NCBI GenBank assembly: GCA_016721435.1
Contig: JADKIC010000022.1
Coordinates: 1 to 21,805 of the forward strand
Direction of reading: 5' to 3'
DNA length: 21,805 nucleotides
From: Bacteroidota bacterium
GTDB taxonomy: Bacteria; Bacteroidota; Bacteroidia; AKYH767-A; OLB10
Shown here: one piece after another, positions 1 to 8,259 of the stretch
Position numbering within the stretch: the first letter of the stretch is position 1
How the letters are laid out: each line of letters opens with the position of its first letter
Program-made: the position numbers and the translations under genes
The notes under the pieces: model-generated
Told to the model about the DNA's origin: nothing
Seen by the model: the letters and a program-made list of their open reading frames with translations, nothing else
The model's database searches: none

Positions 1-15
1 GCTTGCCAAAACAAA

Positions 16-63
16 ACTACCCACATTTGGGTAGGTTGCGACCCAATGGGTAGTGTATTTTTG
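16..63 (+). promoter_or_regulatory. Promoter with ACTACCC/GGGTAG palindrome, kelch-type T9SS gene
   Basis: The dyad ACTACCC-acattt-GGGTAGg spans 16-35 and a -7 box TATTTTTG (Bacteroidetes TAnnTTTG) lies at 56-63, 41 nt before the ATG at 104. The gap from dyad to -7 box is 20 bp, against 21 bp in the three related promoters downstream. A second half-site GGGTAGT occurs at 48-54. The dyad sits where the -33 element should be, which suggests an activator-dependent promoter. That role is inferred. Confidence 0.6.
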
Positions 64-103
64 ACGACGTAAATGTTGAATTAACTTTTAAGTCTCAATC
101 AAA

Positions 104-2276
104 ATGAAAAATTTTGCAACTATTGACCACTTAGGAATTTTATTTCCGGTTTTAATGCATGCGCAATTTACTACATTACGGGCTGGTAAATCAAGCATGC
201 AGCAGCTAGTACCACATAGCCTGTCAAAATTCTCCACCAACATTGTTGTTTTCATCTTCCCTGGCAGGATTTTACCGTGAAGGTTTTGAAGGCATCGCGT
301 TTCCTCCTGCCGGTTGGCAGATAGTTGACGCGCTTTAAACCCTGGTTATAACTGGGAGCAATCGGCTGCCATTTCCATTTATGGGTTCATATAGCACTTA
401 TATCCCGGTTGCGGCAATAATCCGGGTGAAGACTCGCTTATACTTCCGAAATTCCCTGCTTGCCACCGATTCACTTTCATTCTGGCTCGCTGCTATGCTG
501 AATTCCCTGGTTTTCCTCCCAAACAATTACTTTTTATTTTGTAGTTTCCACACCAGACTCTACCTTAACAAAGCTTTACATGTCAATGCTGGGTACTTTG
601 GTAGAGAATTAAAATTATCCGACAACCCCCTTTGTTTAGCAGCAATATTCTTCTTTTCCACTGGCTGCCTTTGCTGGTGCCGATATTTGTCTGTAGCTAT
701 AAAAAATAAAAACACTTTTGGTGATGGACTTCTTATTGTTAAGGTTGACATAAGGACAAAGCCCGGCTTTAAATCCTACTCCGATGAGCATTGATATAGA
801 ATAAATTTATTCAGCCCCCTTACTCCTTCCGCCACCTTTCAAAATGATGGAAACACTGTACAATGGTTTCCAGTCATCGCAGCCATTACCGAACGGCTAC
901 ACCTCCACCTAAAATCTTACTAACCTCGCTCCGGGCGCCTCACAACAAGTATCATTTGATCATGGACACCTCCGGCAACTCCAGGTATTGTGAAATTGTA
1001 TCCGTTCTGACCCAACTTGCTGGCGATGGGTACACCGCAGATGATTCCCTGTCTGATTCCGTATGATGGGCCTTTTACCAATTACGGATCGCCGCAAGCA
1101 TATATGTCGCCTGCAGAGATGGAAATTCCATTGGTGACAATTAACAGCAACGACACTTCTTATCCTTTTTGCTATGGGAGGAAATACAGCATGAAGCTGG
1201 CTACAGGTGGAAATGCTTCCAACCAGAGCAAGAATATATTTGCCTTTCAAACCTCATGGAATTCAATAGCCACCATGACTTCAGGCATCTGCTGCATGTG
1301 CAGCTTCGTATAACAATAAAGTTTATGTGTTTGGAGGATTTAATGCAGGCAGCATAACCGACAACAATCGTATTTATGATGTGGCAAACAATACCTGGTC
1401 ATTCGGCGCATCTCTTTCCTTTCCAACAGCAGGTGCATTTGGTGTTTACCACGATTCTCTTTTACCTGATTGGAGGTAATAATGGATTCTGTTGTTGGAC
1501 TTAGTGCTGTACAGATTTATAATGCAGTTTCCGATACGTGGACAGGCGGCACAAATTTGCGTTGCTTATGCCAACATGGGCGGTGGAATATCGAAACAAA
1601 GTTATTTATTTCAGATGTTTCGACTTTCTTTAGGAGGATTGATGCAAACGATCCTACCATAATTACCTGGACTGCAGCGGATGATTACCCTGCCGGATAC
1701 TCAATCTTGACAAGTGGAGCCCTTTATTTTGGATGCTGGTTCAGGTTGAGCAGATCTTTTCAGGAGGAGCTCCGCAACACGCAGGTTCGTGGTTCAGTTG
1801 CAACTTTTGCGTATGATGTAAACGCTAACCAGTGGAAAGTGGGTCCTCCAAAACCTACTGCTGCTCAAATAATGAGCATGGTTTGCAGTAGTAGATAATG
1901 ATAGCTTATACATGGTTTCCGGTAGGAGGGTATGGAGCAGGCTCATTGTTGGATGTAAACGAATGGCTCAACATCGGGACCATATGTAATTGCTACAGGC
2001 GTTTCAGAAAATAAGCCTTCTGATTTTAGCATCAACTGTTCGCCCAATCCATTTAAAAATGATGTGGTAATAAAATTTTCTCTTTCTCAAGCATCGGCTG
2101 TAAAACTTGTTATTGTTGATATGATGGGAAAGGAAGTGGAAATAGTATGTAATAAAAATTTGCAGGCAGGAAAACAGCAATTCAACTGGAATGCAACGAA
2201 ATTCTCACAGGGAATCTATTTCTGCAAACTATTAGTAAACGGCTACCCATCCTCTCAAAAACTTTTGAAGTACTAA
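104..2276 (+). pseudogene. Choice-of-anchor J / kelch-repeat T9SS-secreted protein, many frameshifts
   Basis: Reconstructed across frames, this is one protein of about 700 residues. It starts at ATG 104 with a signal-like segment ending at HAQF, followed by a stretch reading EGFEGIAFPPAGWQIVD and later KNKNTFGDGLLI, which is characteristic of choice-of-anchor J (cleaved adhesin) domains. A CARDB/Ig-like part follows (near 830-1060). Kelch-type repeats follow at about 1290-1990 (NKVYVFGGFNAGS, NNRIYDVANNTWS, IYNAVSDTWTGG, DSLYMVSGG). The C-terminus at 2040-2276 is a type A T9SS sorting domain with SPNPFKNDV near its start and GIYFCKL near the end. The product is expected to be exported by Sec, then secreted or surface-anchored by T9SS. 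At least ten frame changes break it, more densely than in neighbouring genes, so real decay on top of sequencing error is possible. The ligand is unknown. Confidence 0.7.
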
Positions 2277-2294
2277 ATCCTATTTCTTTTACCA

Positions 2295-2338
2295 ATACCA
2301 TTTCCAATCCTGATAAATCCCGGGATTGGAAATGGTAT
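2295..2338. terminator. Perfect 16-bp hairpin, probable bidirectional terminator
   Basis: ATACCATTTCCAATCC at 2295-2310 is perfectly complementary to 2323-2338, with a 12-nt loop. It lies 18 bp after the stop codon of the kelch/T9SS gene and has T-rich sequence on both sides. It is not part of the duplicated spacers further downstream. Confidence 0.7.
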
Positions 2339-2469
2339 ATTTCAATAGTCGTGTAGCCATCCCAAAATCCAAACACGATAAAAAAACATTTACTAACCCC
2401 CAATTATCTTTTCGATATTTTCGACTGGAAAATTTTCTTGCTTTCAGCATCTCACTCCCTACTATGGAC

Positions 2470-2817
2470 CTGAAATAGTCGTTTACATCACCAGGTAGCA
2501 GTAATAGAAGCAGGCGAGACTTTCCCTTAGGGATAGTTAACATGCTCCCTGTAAAGCGGAGATCCCATCGGGGTCGAACAGGCATTCTGATAGTCATTTA
2601 ACTCTCCTGAGGGCGGCGGGTCCGCTTGTAGACCAGTCCTTTTTTTGCGGCAAGATCCAGCCTCCCACCATCACTTGTGCTGAGCTTGCCGAAGCAAAAC
2701 TACCCATTTTGGGTAGTGGAACCAATTTCAATTCATTATACTTTTGACAAAGTAATTATTGAACGATTTTAAATTGTTCAATATCTAGTATAAGATAACG
2801 CATAAAAACAAACCAAA
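2470..2817. repeat. Duplicated intergenic block, copy 1 of 3
   Basis: This roughly 350-bp block recurs at 4231-4574 and 5683-6024, always just upstream of a paralogue of the secreted array. From 5' to 3' it contains a tract beginning CTGAAATAGTCG, a small structured element at 2548-2582 (CCTGT pairs with ACAGG outside, GATCCC with GGGGTC inside), a T-tract, a TGCTGAGCTTGCCGAAGC motif, the ACTACCC palindrome, the -7 box and the leader. The window's first bases (GCTTGCC and on) look like the end of another copy in front of the kelch gene. Confidence 0.85.
2699..2746 (+). promoter_or_regulatory. Promoter with ACTACCC-N5-GGGTAGT palindrome, array copy 1
   Basis: A perfect palindrome spans 2699-2717 and a -7 box TACTTTTG lies at 2739-2746, 21 bp further on. 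The ATG follows 72 bp after the box, giving a leader of about 65 nt. No TTTG -33 element is present; the palindrome occupies that position. The half-site TACCC/GGGTA resembles sites bound by NarL/FixJ-type regulators, which is only a resemblance. Confidence 0.65.
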
Positions 2818-3963
2818 ATGAAACTACTACAAACAAAGCTATCAACGTTCATAATTATGACAATGCTGTTTTCAGCAAGTGCAAATGCACAGATTGTATA
2901 TACGGATATCAATCCTGATACTTCAATTATCCGGACCAGACTTAATCAAAGAGGTATCTATAGCATTGAACAAAGTAGGGATTTTAACAATGATGGCATA
3001 GCCGATTTGAGATTCACTTTGATTACAAGCATTATCACAGGAGGATTTCCACCACAAAATACTGGTTATACAGCCGGAACAATCAGGGCAACCCCTCTAA
3101 ATGGCAGTACCATCCTGACAGGTAGTTCAGGGTATCCGGCTAAGCTGAATCTAAATGCCATTATAAGTGCCAATGCCAATTGGAGTACATTAGCCAACCA
3201 ACTAATGTTTGAAAAAAGATTAACTAATGGTAATACTACTAACACGGGAAACTGGAATACTGCCACAGATGGATTTTTGGGTCTTAGAGTTATTGCAGGA
3301 GGGCAAACCCTCTATTGCTGGATTCAATTGAACGCTGCAGCTTTTACGAGCGGAGCGAATGCTGCAATTTTAACCATTAAGGACTATGCATTCAACTCAG
3401 TTCCTAGTCGCCCCATCCTGGCCGGAGAAACATCGTGTACAACTCCAACAGTTAATTTAACACAGAGCGGCTCGTTATCTTTTTGTGCAGGCGACAGCGT
3501 AACACTAACTGCTAACGGTACAGGTTATCAATACCAATGGAAAAAGAATAATGTAAACATTGCAGGAGCAACAGCAAAAACGTATGCTGCAAAAACAGCA
3601 GGAGTGTATAAATGTAAGGTCACTAACAGTTGCGGAAGTAAAGGCTCCGGAACAAGAACAGTTACTGTTCCTTGCCGTACTTCAGATGATAATGTTGTAC
3701 AAATAGAAGAACAGCTTTCGGTTTATCCAAATCCTGCAACTGACCAATTGAATTTAGAGTTTCCGTTTACCGAAGGGGATGCCATCATTACAGTTGTAAA
3801 TTCCTTAGGTCAAACAATGCTTAAACAAAATGTAGCAAGTGCTGATGAGGATATTCAGGTCAACGTGCAAAACTTACCGGAGGGTTTATATTTTATTACT
3901 GTACAAAATGGGGAGCGCGCTTTTTATTCACGTTTCATAAAAAAAGTAAGCGTGTTTAATTAG
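2818..3963 (+). CDS. T9SS-secreted Ig-like domain protein, array copy 1 (intact)
   Basis: This 381-residue protein is the only intact full-length member of the array. Residues 1-25 form a signal peptide ending ANAQ. An N-terminal beta-rich domain covers about 26-205, with a Ca-binding-like DFNNDGIADL motif at 55-64 and the closing motif IKDYAFNSVPSRPILAGET. An Ig-like domain covers about 209-286 with its core Trp at 241 and several cysteines. A type A T9SS C-terminal sorting domain covers about 300-381, starting VYPNPATDQ and ending YFITVQNGERAFYSRFIKK. The product should be translocated by Sec, exported by T9SS and attached to the surface or released. It has its own palindrome promoter and a terminator at 4088-4128, so it is probably monocistronic. 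The ligand or substrate is unknown. The start follows the leader and is shared by its paralogues. Confidence 0.9.
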   Translation: MKLLQTKLSTFIIMTMLFSASANAQIVYTDINPDTSIIRTRLNQRGIYSIEQSRDFNNDGIADLRFTLITSIITGGFPPQNTGYTAGTIRATPLNGSTILTGSSGYPAKLNLNAIISANANWSTLANQLMFEKRLTNGNTTNTGNWNTATDGFLGLRVIAGGQTLYCWIQLNAAAFTSGANAAILTIKDYAFNSVPSRPILAGETSCTTPTVNLTQSGSLSFCAGDSVTLTANGTGYQYQWKKNNVNIAGATAKTYAAKTAGVYKCKVTNSCGSKGSGTRTVTVPCRTSDDNVVQIEEQLSVYPNPATDQLNLEFPFTEGDAIITVVNSLGQTMLKQNVASADEDIQVNVQNLPEGLYFITVQNGERAFYSRFIKKVSVFN

Positions 3964-4141
3964 ATGTACAGGAAGCATTGATAGGATGGGAATGCAAAAT
4001 CTCGCCAGGCTAAAAGGCGATGTGGAACTGATGTAAAAATTGCCCATGCTTATCCATTGGAATTTGTAATGGAGTATTGAAACTCACAACCCGGCAGGTC
4101 GCACCATTTCGAGCTTCTGCCGGGTTTTGCCAATAAAATCA
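3373..4141. repeat. Duplicated 3' block (Ig + sorting domain + terminator), copy 1
   Basis: This stretch is closely matched by 4832-5597. It covers the end of the N-domain, the Ig-like domain, the sorting domain, about 120 bp of 3' untranslated DNA and the terminator hairpin. Differences within the coding part are largely at third codon positions. Together with the spacer repeats this shows duplication of a whole gene with its flanks. Confidence 0.9.
4088..4128 (+). terminator. Rho-independent terminator after array copy 1
   Basis: AACCCGGCAG at 4088-4097 pairs with CTGCCGGGTT at 4117-4126, followed by further T residues. It lies 124 bp after the stop codon and is duplicated behind the next paralogue. 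Confidence 0.75.
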
Positions 4142-4230
4142 GCACAGCCATCCTTACAGGTTATTAAACCAACAATGGATAGATTGACTTATCTTTTTCA
4201 GTACGTTGATCCAATGCTCTTCGCGAGAAG

Positions 4231-4574
4231 CTGAAATAGTCGTTTACACCACCAGTTAGCAGCTATTGAAGCGAGCGTGACATTCCCGTAAGGATTTTAA
4301 CAGCTCCTGTAAAGCGGAGATCCCATCGGAGTCGAACAGGCATTCTGATAGTCATTTAACTCTCCTGGTCGCCGGGTCCGCTCGTAGACCTGTCCCTTTT
4401 TTTGAGGCAAGATTCAGTCTCCTGCTTTCACACGTGCTGAGCCTGTCGAAGTAAAACTACCCATTTCGGGTAGTGGAACCAACTTCAATTGAATCTACTT
4501 TTGACAACATAGTTATTGAGCGATTTTCAAATTGTTCAACATCTATTATAAGATAACTATAAAAACAAATCAAA
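4231..4574. repeat. Duplicated intergenic block, copy 2 of 3
   Basis: This is the second copy of the spacer described at 2470-2817. The CCTGT...ACAGG structured element is at 4306-4340 and the GTGCTGAGCCTGTCGAAGT motif is at 4434-4452. It resembles copy 3 slightly more than copy 1: both contain GAAGCGAGCGTGACATTCCC where copy 1 differs. Confidence 0.85.
4456..4503 (+). promoter_or_regulatory. Promoter with ACTACCC-N5-GGGTAGT palindrome, array copy 2
   Basis: The perfect palindrome is at 4456-4474 and the -7 box TACTTTTG at 4496-4503, with a 21-bp gap identical to that of array copy 1. The start codon is at 4575. Confidence 0.65.
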
Positions 4575-5407
4575 ATGAAACAACTACTACAAACAAAGCT
4601 ATCAACACTCATAATTTTAGCAATGCTGTTTTCAGCAAGTGCAAATGCACAGATTATTTACACGGATGTGAATCCTGATTCGACTATTACCTGTTTAGGC
4701 AGTGCATGCACCAAATCATATAATGTTGATTTAAATAATGATGGTACTTGGGGCTAAAATTAATTGTTGGGACAAATACCTATTACGGATGGGCACGAAT
4801 GCAGGTTGTTTTTGGATCTCAACCAACTTTCACAATCAAAGACTACGCTTACAACACAATCCCAAACCAACCCATCCGTGCTGGAGAAACCAGTTGCGCC
4901 ACTCCAACAGTTTATCTAACTCAAAGCGGTTCTTTAACTTTTTGCAATGGCGATAGTGTAACACTCACTGCTAACGGAACAGGTTATCAGTACCAATGGA
5001 AAAGGAATAATGTAAACATTGCAGGAGCAACTGCAAAAACGTATGTTGCAAAAACAGATGGTATCTACAAATGCAAAGTAACCAACAGTTGCGGAAGCAA
5101 AGGTTCCGGATCAAGAACGGTTACTGTTCCTTGCCGTACTACAGATGATAATGTTGTTGAGATAGGAGAGCAGCTATCGGTTTATCCAAATCCTGCAACT
5201 GACCAATTGAATTTAGAGTTTCCATTTCCCGAAGGGGATGCCATCATTACAGTTGTAAATTCCTTAGGTCAAACACTGCTTAAACAAAGTGTAACAAGTG
5301 CTGATGAGGATATTCAGGTCAACGTGCAAGACTTATCGGAGGGTTTATATTTTATTACTGTGCAAAATGGGGAGCGCGCTTTTTATTCACGTTTCATAAA
5401 AAAGTAG
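4575..5407 (+). CDS. T9SS-secreted Ig-like protein, array copy 2, N-domain deleted
   Basis: The signal peptide and first 55 residues match copy 1 (signal ends ANAQ, then IIYTDVNPDS). At the DLNNDGT motif (about 4730-4745) the sequence jumps to GLKLIVGTNTYYGWARM, which aligns with residues 155-171 of copy 1. About 95 codons of the N-domain are therefore missing, and the junction also shifts the frame, so the literal first ORF stops at 4757. Downstream, the Ig-like domain (about 4900-5135) and the type A sorting domain (about 5175-5407) are intact and under clear codon constraint. If a base is missing at the junction, the product would be a shortened but secretable protein of about 278 residues; if not, the copy is dead. 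It has its own promoter at 4456-4503 and terminator at 5546-5583. Confidence 0.75.
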
Positions 5408-5597
5408 GGGTGTTTGATTAGATGTACAGGAAGCATTGATAGGATGGGAATGCAAAATCTCGCCACGCCAAAAGACGATGTGGAACTGATGTATAAATTG
5501 CCCATGCTAATCCATTGGAATTTGTAATGGAGTATTGAAACACAGCCCGGCAGGTCGCGCCATTTCGAGCGCCTGCCGGGTTTGCCAATAAAATCAA
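4832..5597. repeat. Duplicated 3' block (Ig + sorting domain + terminator), copy 2
   Basis: This is the second copy of the block at 3373-4141, continuing past the stop codon through the terminator and CCAATAAAATCA. Most coding differences are synonymous, so the copy appears to have stayed under selection after duplication. Confidence 0.88.
5546..5583 (+). terminator. Rho-independent terminator after array copy 2
   Basis: CCCGGCAGG at 5546-5554 pairs with CCTGCCGGG at 5572-5580, followed by TTT. It is homologous to the hairpin at 4088-4128. Confidence 0.7.
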
Positions 5598-5682
5598 AGC
5601 AATCCTTGCGGGATTAAACCTAACAATGGCTAGATTTCAAATTCACTTTTTCAGTACTTTCTCCGATGCCCTTCGCGGGAAG

Positions 5683-6024
5683 CTGAATAATCATTTACAA
5701 CAGGTTAGCAGCTATAGAAGCGAGCGTGACATTCCCGTAAGGATAGTTAAATGCTCCCTGTAAAGCGGAGATCCCATCGGGGTCTAACAGGCATTCTTAT
5801 CGTCATTTAAATTCCTGAGGCCGGCGGGTCCGCTCGTAGACCTGTCCCTTTTTTTGCGGCAAGATTCAGTCTCCCGCTTTCACACGTGCTGAGCCTGTCG
5901 AAGTAAAACTACCCATTTCGTGTAGTGGAACCAACTTCAATTGAATCTACTTTTGACAACATAATTGTTGAGCGAATTTCATTGTTCAATCTCTATTATA
6001 AACTAACCAAAAAAACCAATCAAA
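5683..6024. repeat. Duplicated intergenic block, copy 3 of 3
   Basis: This is the third copy of the spacer. The CCTGT...ACAGG element is at 5757-5791 and the GTGCTGAGCCTGTCGAAGT motif at 5886-5904. There is no equivalent block in front of the fourth paralogue at 6997. Confidence 0.85.
5908..5955 (+). promoter_or_regulatory. Promoter with one imperfect half-site, array copy 3
   Basis: ACTACCC at 5908-5914 is followed by the altered half-site GTGTAGT at 5920-5926 (G to T at its second base). The -7 box TACTTTTG at 5948-5955 again lies 21 bp after the dyad. The altered half-site may weaken binding relative to copies 1 and 2. Confidence 0.55.
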
Positions 6025-6991
6025 ATGAAAAACATCTACTAAAAGGCTTTCAGCCTGCTATGCCTGTCAGCGGAGACAGGCATGGCTTTCATCATTACAG
6101 CAGTACTATTTACTGCAAGTGCAAATGCACAGATAGTTTACACGGATGTAAATCCAGATGTTGTTCGTGGTTGCAACTTTCCCGGCCCTTGCTCAGCTAA
6201 TTATTTAATTGACTTGAATAATGATGGGATCAATGATTTTACCTTCTCACCAACAGCCAAAGGCTTTTCTTGCGGAAATTGTTCCCCGAACACGATTTTA
6301 ATCCTTGGTACGCGAGATTCGGCATTAGTTATTTCAACTGTTCAGAGTTGGATTTCGGACACGGTGGGCGGTTTTGGTTTAAACAGGTCAATTGATTCAT
6401 CCCTGGCATGGACAAATACAGTTCATACTTTGGCACAAAACGGTGAGCGTTGTCAGGTCTGCCCATCAGGCTTTGGAAGTTTTAAGACATCTCAAGGCAT
6501 AACCGGAAACTGGATAAATGTTTCTGGAAAATTCATGGGTCTAAAAGTAAAAGTAGGGTCTGATTTTTATTATGGCTGGATTAAACTAGGGGTATCTATA
6601 GCCAGTTATTCAGTTTCCATTACGATTATGGAGTATGCCTACAACTCTACTCCCAACCAGCCCATTCTTGCCGGGCAAACAGTTGCCGACAAGAACAATT
6701 AAAATTCCTTTTGCTTCCTCCATAAATCTTTTTCCCAACCCTGCCAACAATCATCTCCCCATCCGCTAGGAACGGATACTAAAAATGCAAAAATGAGCTA
6801 TAACTGATATTTCAGGAAAAGTAATTTACTCAACCATAGTTAACAGATCCGATAGCTATCAGGAACAAAAGATAGAAGTAAATACAACTGATTTTGCATC
6901 AGGAATTTACGGTGCAAATTCATGCGCAGATTTTTTTGGCAACGAAAAACTGGTCATTGAAAAAATAAATTCAAATTCAACTTTAAAATAA
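6025..6991 (+). CDS. T9SS-type secreted protein, array copy 3 (no Ig domain, frameshifted)
   Basis: The ATG at 6025 aligns with the other copies, but a frame problem gives an immediate stop (MKNIY then TAA). The readable frame resumes at 6082 with a hydrophobic segment ending ASANAQ. The N-domain of about 190 residues is complete here: DLNNDGINDFTFSP, an internal pair CGNC and CQVC, FMGLKVKVG, and the closing AYNSTPNQPILAGQT. The ORF stops at 6702. In another frame, remnants of a sorting domain follow directly to 6991 (INLFPNPAN near 6730, then ISGKVIYS, SYQEQKIEVNTTDFASGIY, ending LVIEK plus a short tail). It lacks the Ig-like domain of copies 1 and 2, and its sorting domain resembles that of copy 4, so copies 3 and 4 form a subgroup. 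A 39-bp palindromic insert interrupts the signal-peptide region. Confidence 0.7.
6045..6090. repeat. 39-bp palindromic insert in the signal-peptide coding region
   Basis: ATGCCTGTC at 6060-6068 and GACAGGCAT at 6075-6083 form a perfect 9-bp inverted repeat around a 6-nt loop. The element is bracketed by direct repeats GGCTTTC at 6045-6051 and 6084-6090, exactly 39 bp apart. Removing one 39-bp unit restores the layout of the paralogues, and 39 is a multiple of three. This looks like insertion of a miniature palindromic repeat with a 7-bp target duplication. Confidence 0.6.
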
Positions 6992-6996
6992 GCAAA

Positions 6997-7532
6997 CTGA
7001 AAAAACTTTACTAAAAAACTTCGCCTGCCTGCCGTTAGACATTGCTTTCATCGTTACAGCAATGCTGTTTCCGCAAGTGCAAATGCACAAATTGTTTACA
7101 CGGATGTAAATCCGATTCAACAATGATTGCATAGGTAACCGGCCTTCTTGCTCAAGAACTATGATCTTGACCTGAATAATGATGGGATCAATGATTTTAC
7201 TTCTAGCAGCCTTTCAGGTTAATCCTCCCCAAATTGGTAATGAAACTATCAGCAGGGTAAATGAAAATTCTTTTGCATCCTCAATAAATCTTTTTCCCAA
7301 TCCTGCCACAGATAAACTCACCATCGCTTTGGGTAGTAACAACAAAAAAGTTGAAATAACCATCGCTGACATGACAGGAAAAGTAATTTACTCCAAAACG
7401 GCAAGTGATCCGGATAGCTATCAGGAACAAAAGATAGAAGTAACTACGCAAGATTTTGCAGCAGGAATTTATGTGGTGCAAATTCAAACAGGAGAATTCT
7501 TTGCAACGAAAAGACTGGTCGTTGAAAAGTAA
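6997..7532 (+). pseudogene. Array copy 4: remnant of T9SS-secreted paralogue
   Basis: The region is homologous to copy 3 but lacks the promoter block. The position of the start reads CTG AAA AAA CTT TAC, and no ATG is present there. The signal region and VYTDVNP segment are readable only with frame changes (7044-7115), then DLNNDGINDFT (about 7168-7200) passes directly into a sorting-domain linker near 7215. Most of the N-domain is therefore deleted. From 7179 to 7532 an open frame encodes a well-preserved type A sorting domain with SINLFPNPATDKL, ITIADMTGKVIY, and the end GIYVVQIQTGEFFATKRLVVEK. Only 5 bp separate it from copy 3, so it could only be expressed by readthrough. It is most likely decayed, though the conserved C-terminal end could act as a donor for gene conversion. 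Confidence 0.65.
7020..7049. repeat. Second, degenerate palindromic insert in copy 4
   Basis: At the place where copy 3 carries its insert, this copy has TTCGCCTGCCTGCCGTTAGA and then CATTGCTTTC, again ending at the GCTTTC flank. The inverted-repeat match is imperfect. It is probably the same element family, or the same insertion inherited before the copies diverged. Confidence 0.4.
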
Positions 7533-8207
7533 ATTCTCCAAATCCAAATATATCATCAAGAAAAGTGTGGAAAACAGGAGGGATGTCTTACCGAATTCTC
7601 TAGTCAAATGAATTGATCGCAAACGCTCGCGACGAAGCCTCCTCTAGACTTTCTTGTTCTAAAGTCTCCTTGATTCTCCGTGCTCTTAGTGCCCTTTAGT
7701 GGTTACAGCGACAAATTCTTGAGAGGACTAGAATCTTTTTTCACCTGAATTTTAGTTTGTATTTTTCGACAATCTAATTTTCTCAACAGAAATTATCGCG
7801 AGGCTTCGGATTATAGGTGCCTCGCAGCCGACTTCGCTAAAGCTTCATTGCCAGAAGGAGTCGCGGAACCGCATAGTAGTTTTCGAAAAGCGCAGTAAAT
7901 TGAATTTAATCTAATTTCAGCACTTTGGTTATGGTATAAATGCAATATTTATAAATGATATTTTGGTGTCCCATCGATGAAAACACGAAATAATTTTAAC
8001 TGCAAAAAACAGGCAGCAATGAAGATGGGATAGAAAAATAGTAGGTTATAATTTGAAAAGGTAGGAAGGCGGTTTATGCTTTTTTACCTTTTTTCTACTA
8101 CTGCGTACACCAACACCACTAGCGGATTTCATAGACGTTTTGGCATATTAAATGGACTCATTAACAATAATTCATGCAGGTATTTAGCTCCAGATCAGGG
8201 TACCCTA
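7533..8207. other. Gene-free spacer
   Basis: Short open frames here have no recognisable similarity and overlap each other on both strands. A stretch near 7670-7706 (TCTCCGTGCTCTTAGTGCCC and on) has the look of the low-complexity CTCTGTG/GTGGTTA interspersed sequences seen in many bacterial genomes, but I cannot confirm this. A weak dyad AAAAGGTA/TACCTTTT lies at about 8056-8093. No convincing RNA gene is visible. Confidence 0.5.
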
Positions 8208-8237
8208 TTGCATCGTATCAAAAATTGTTATACCTTG
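8208..8237 (+). promoter_or_regulatory. Possible Bacteroidetes-type promoter of the SUMF1-like gene
   Basis: TTG at 8208-8210 and TACCTTG at 8231-8237 are 20 bp apart, close to the -33/-7 arrangement TTTG-N19-21-TAnnTTTG. The ATG is 23 bp downstream at 8260. Both boxes are imperfect. Confidence 0.35.
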
Positions 8238-8259
8238 CTCGTTGATAAAAAATTATCTT

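Noticed and set aside
381..794. 137-codon ORF taken as an independent gene
   Set aside because: It is one frame of the choice-of-anchor J domain; the pieces before and after continue in other frames.
2289..2597. Minus-strand ORF beginning MTIRMPVRPRWDLRFTG inside the duplicated spacer
   Set aside because: The first 17 residues are also readable in the other two spacer copies, but those copies are recent duplicates, stops appear soon after in copy 3, and the rest of the ORF crosses unrelated sequence including the terminator region. I found no independent coding evidence.
8056..8093. AAAAGGTA/TACCTTTT dyad as an attenuator or terminator
   Set aside because: The arms are AT-rich and far apart in an A/T-biased spacer, so chance pairing is likely.
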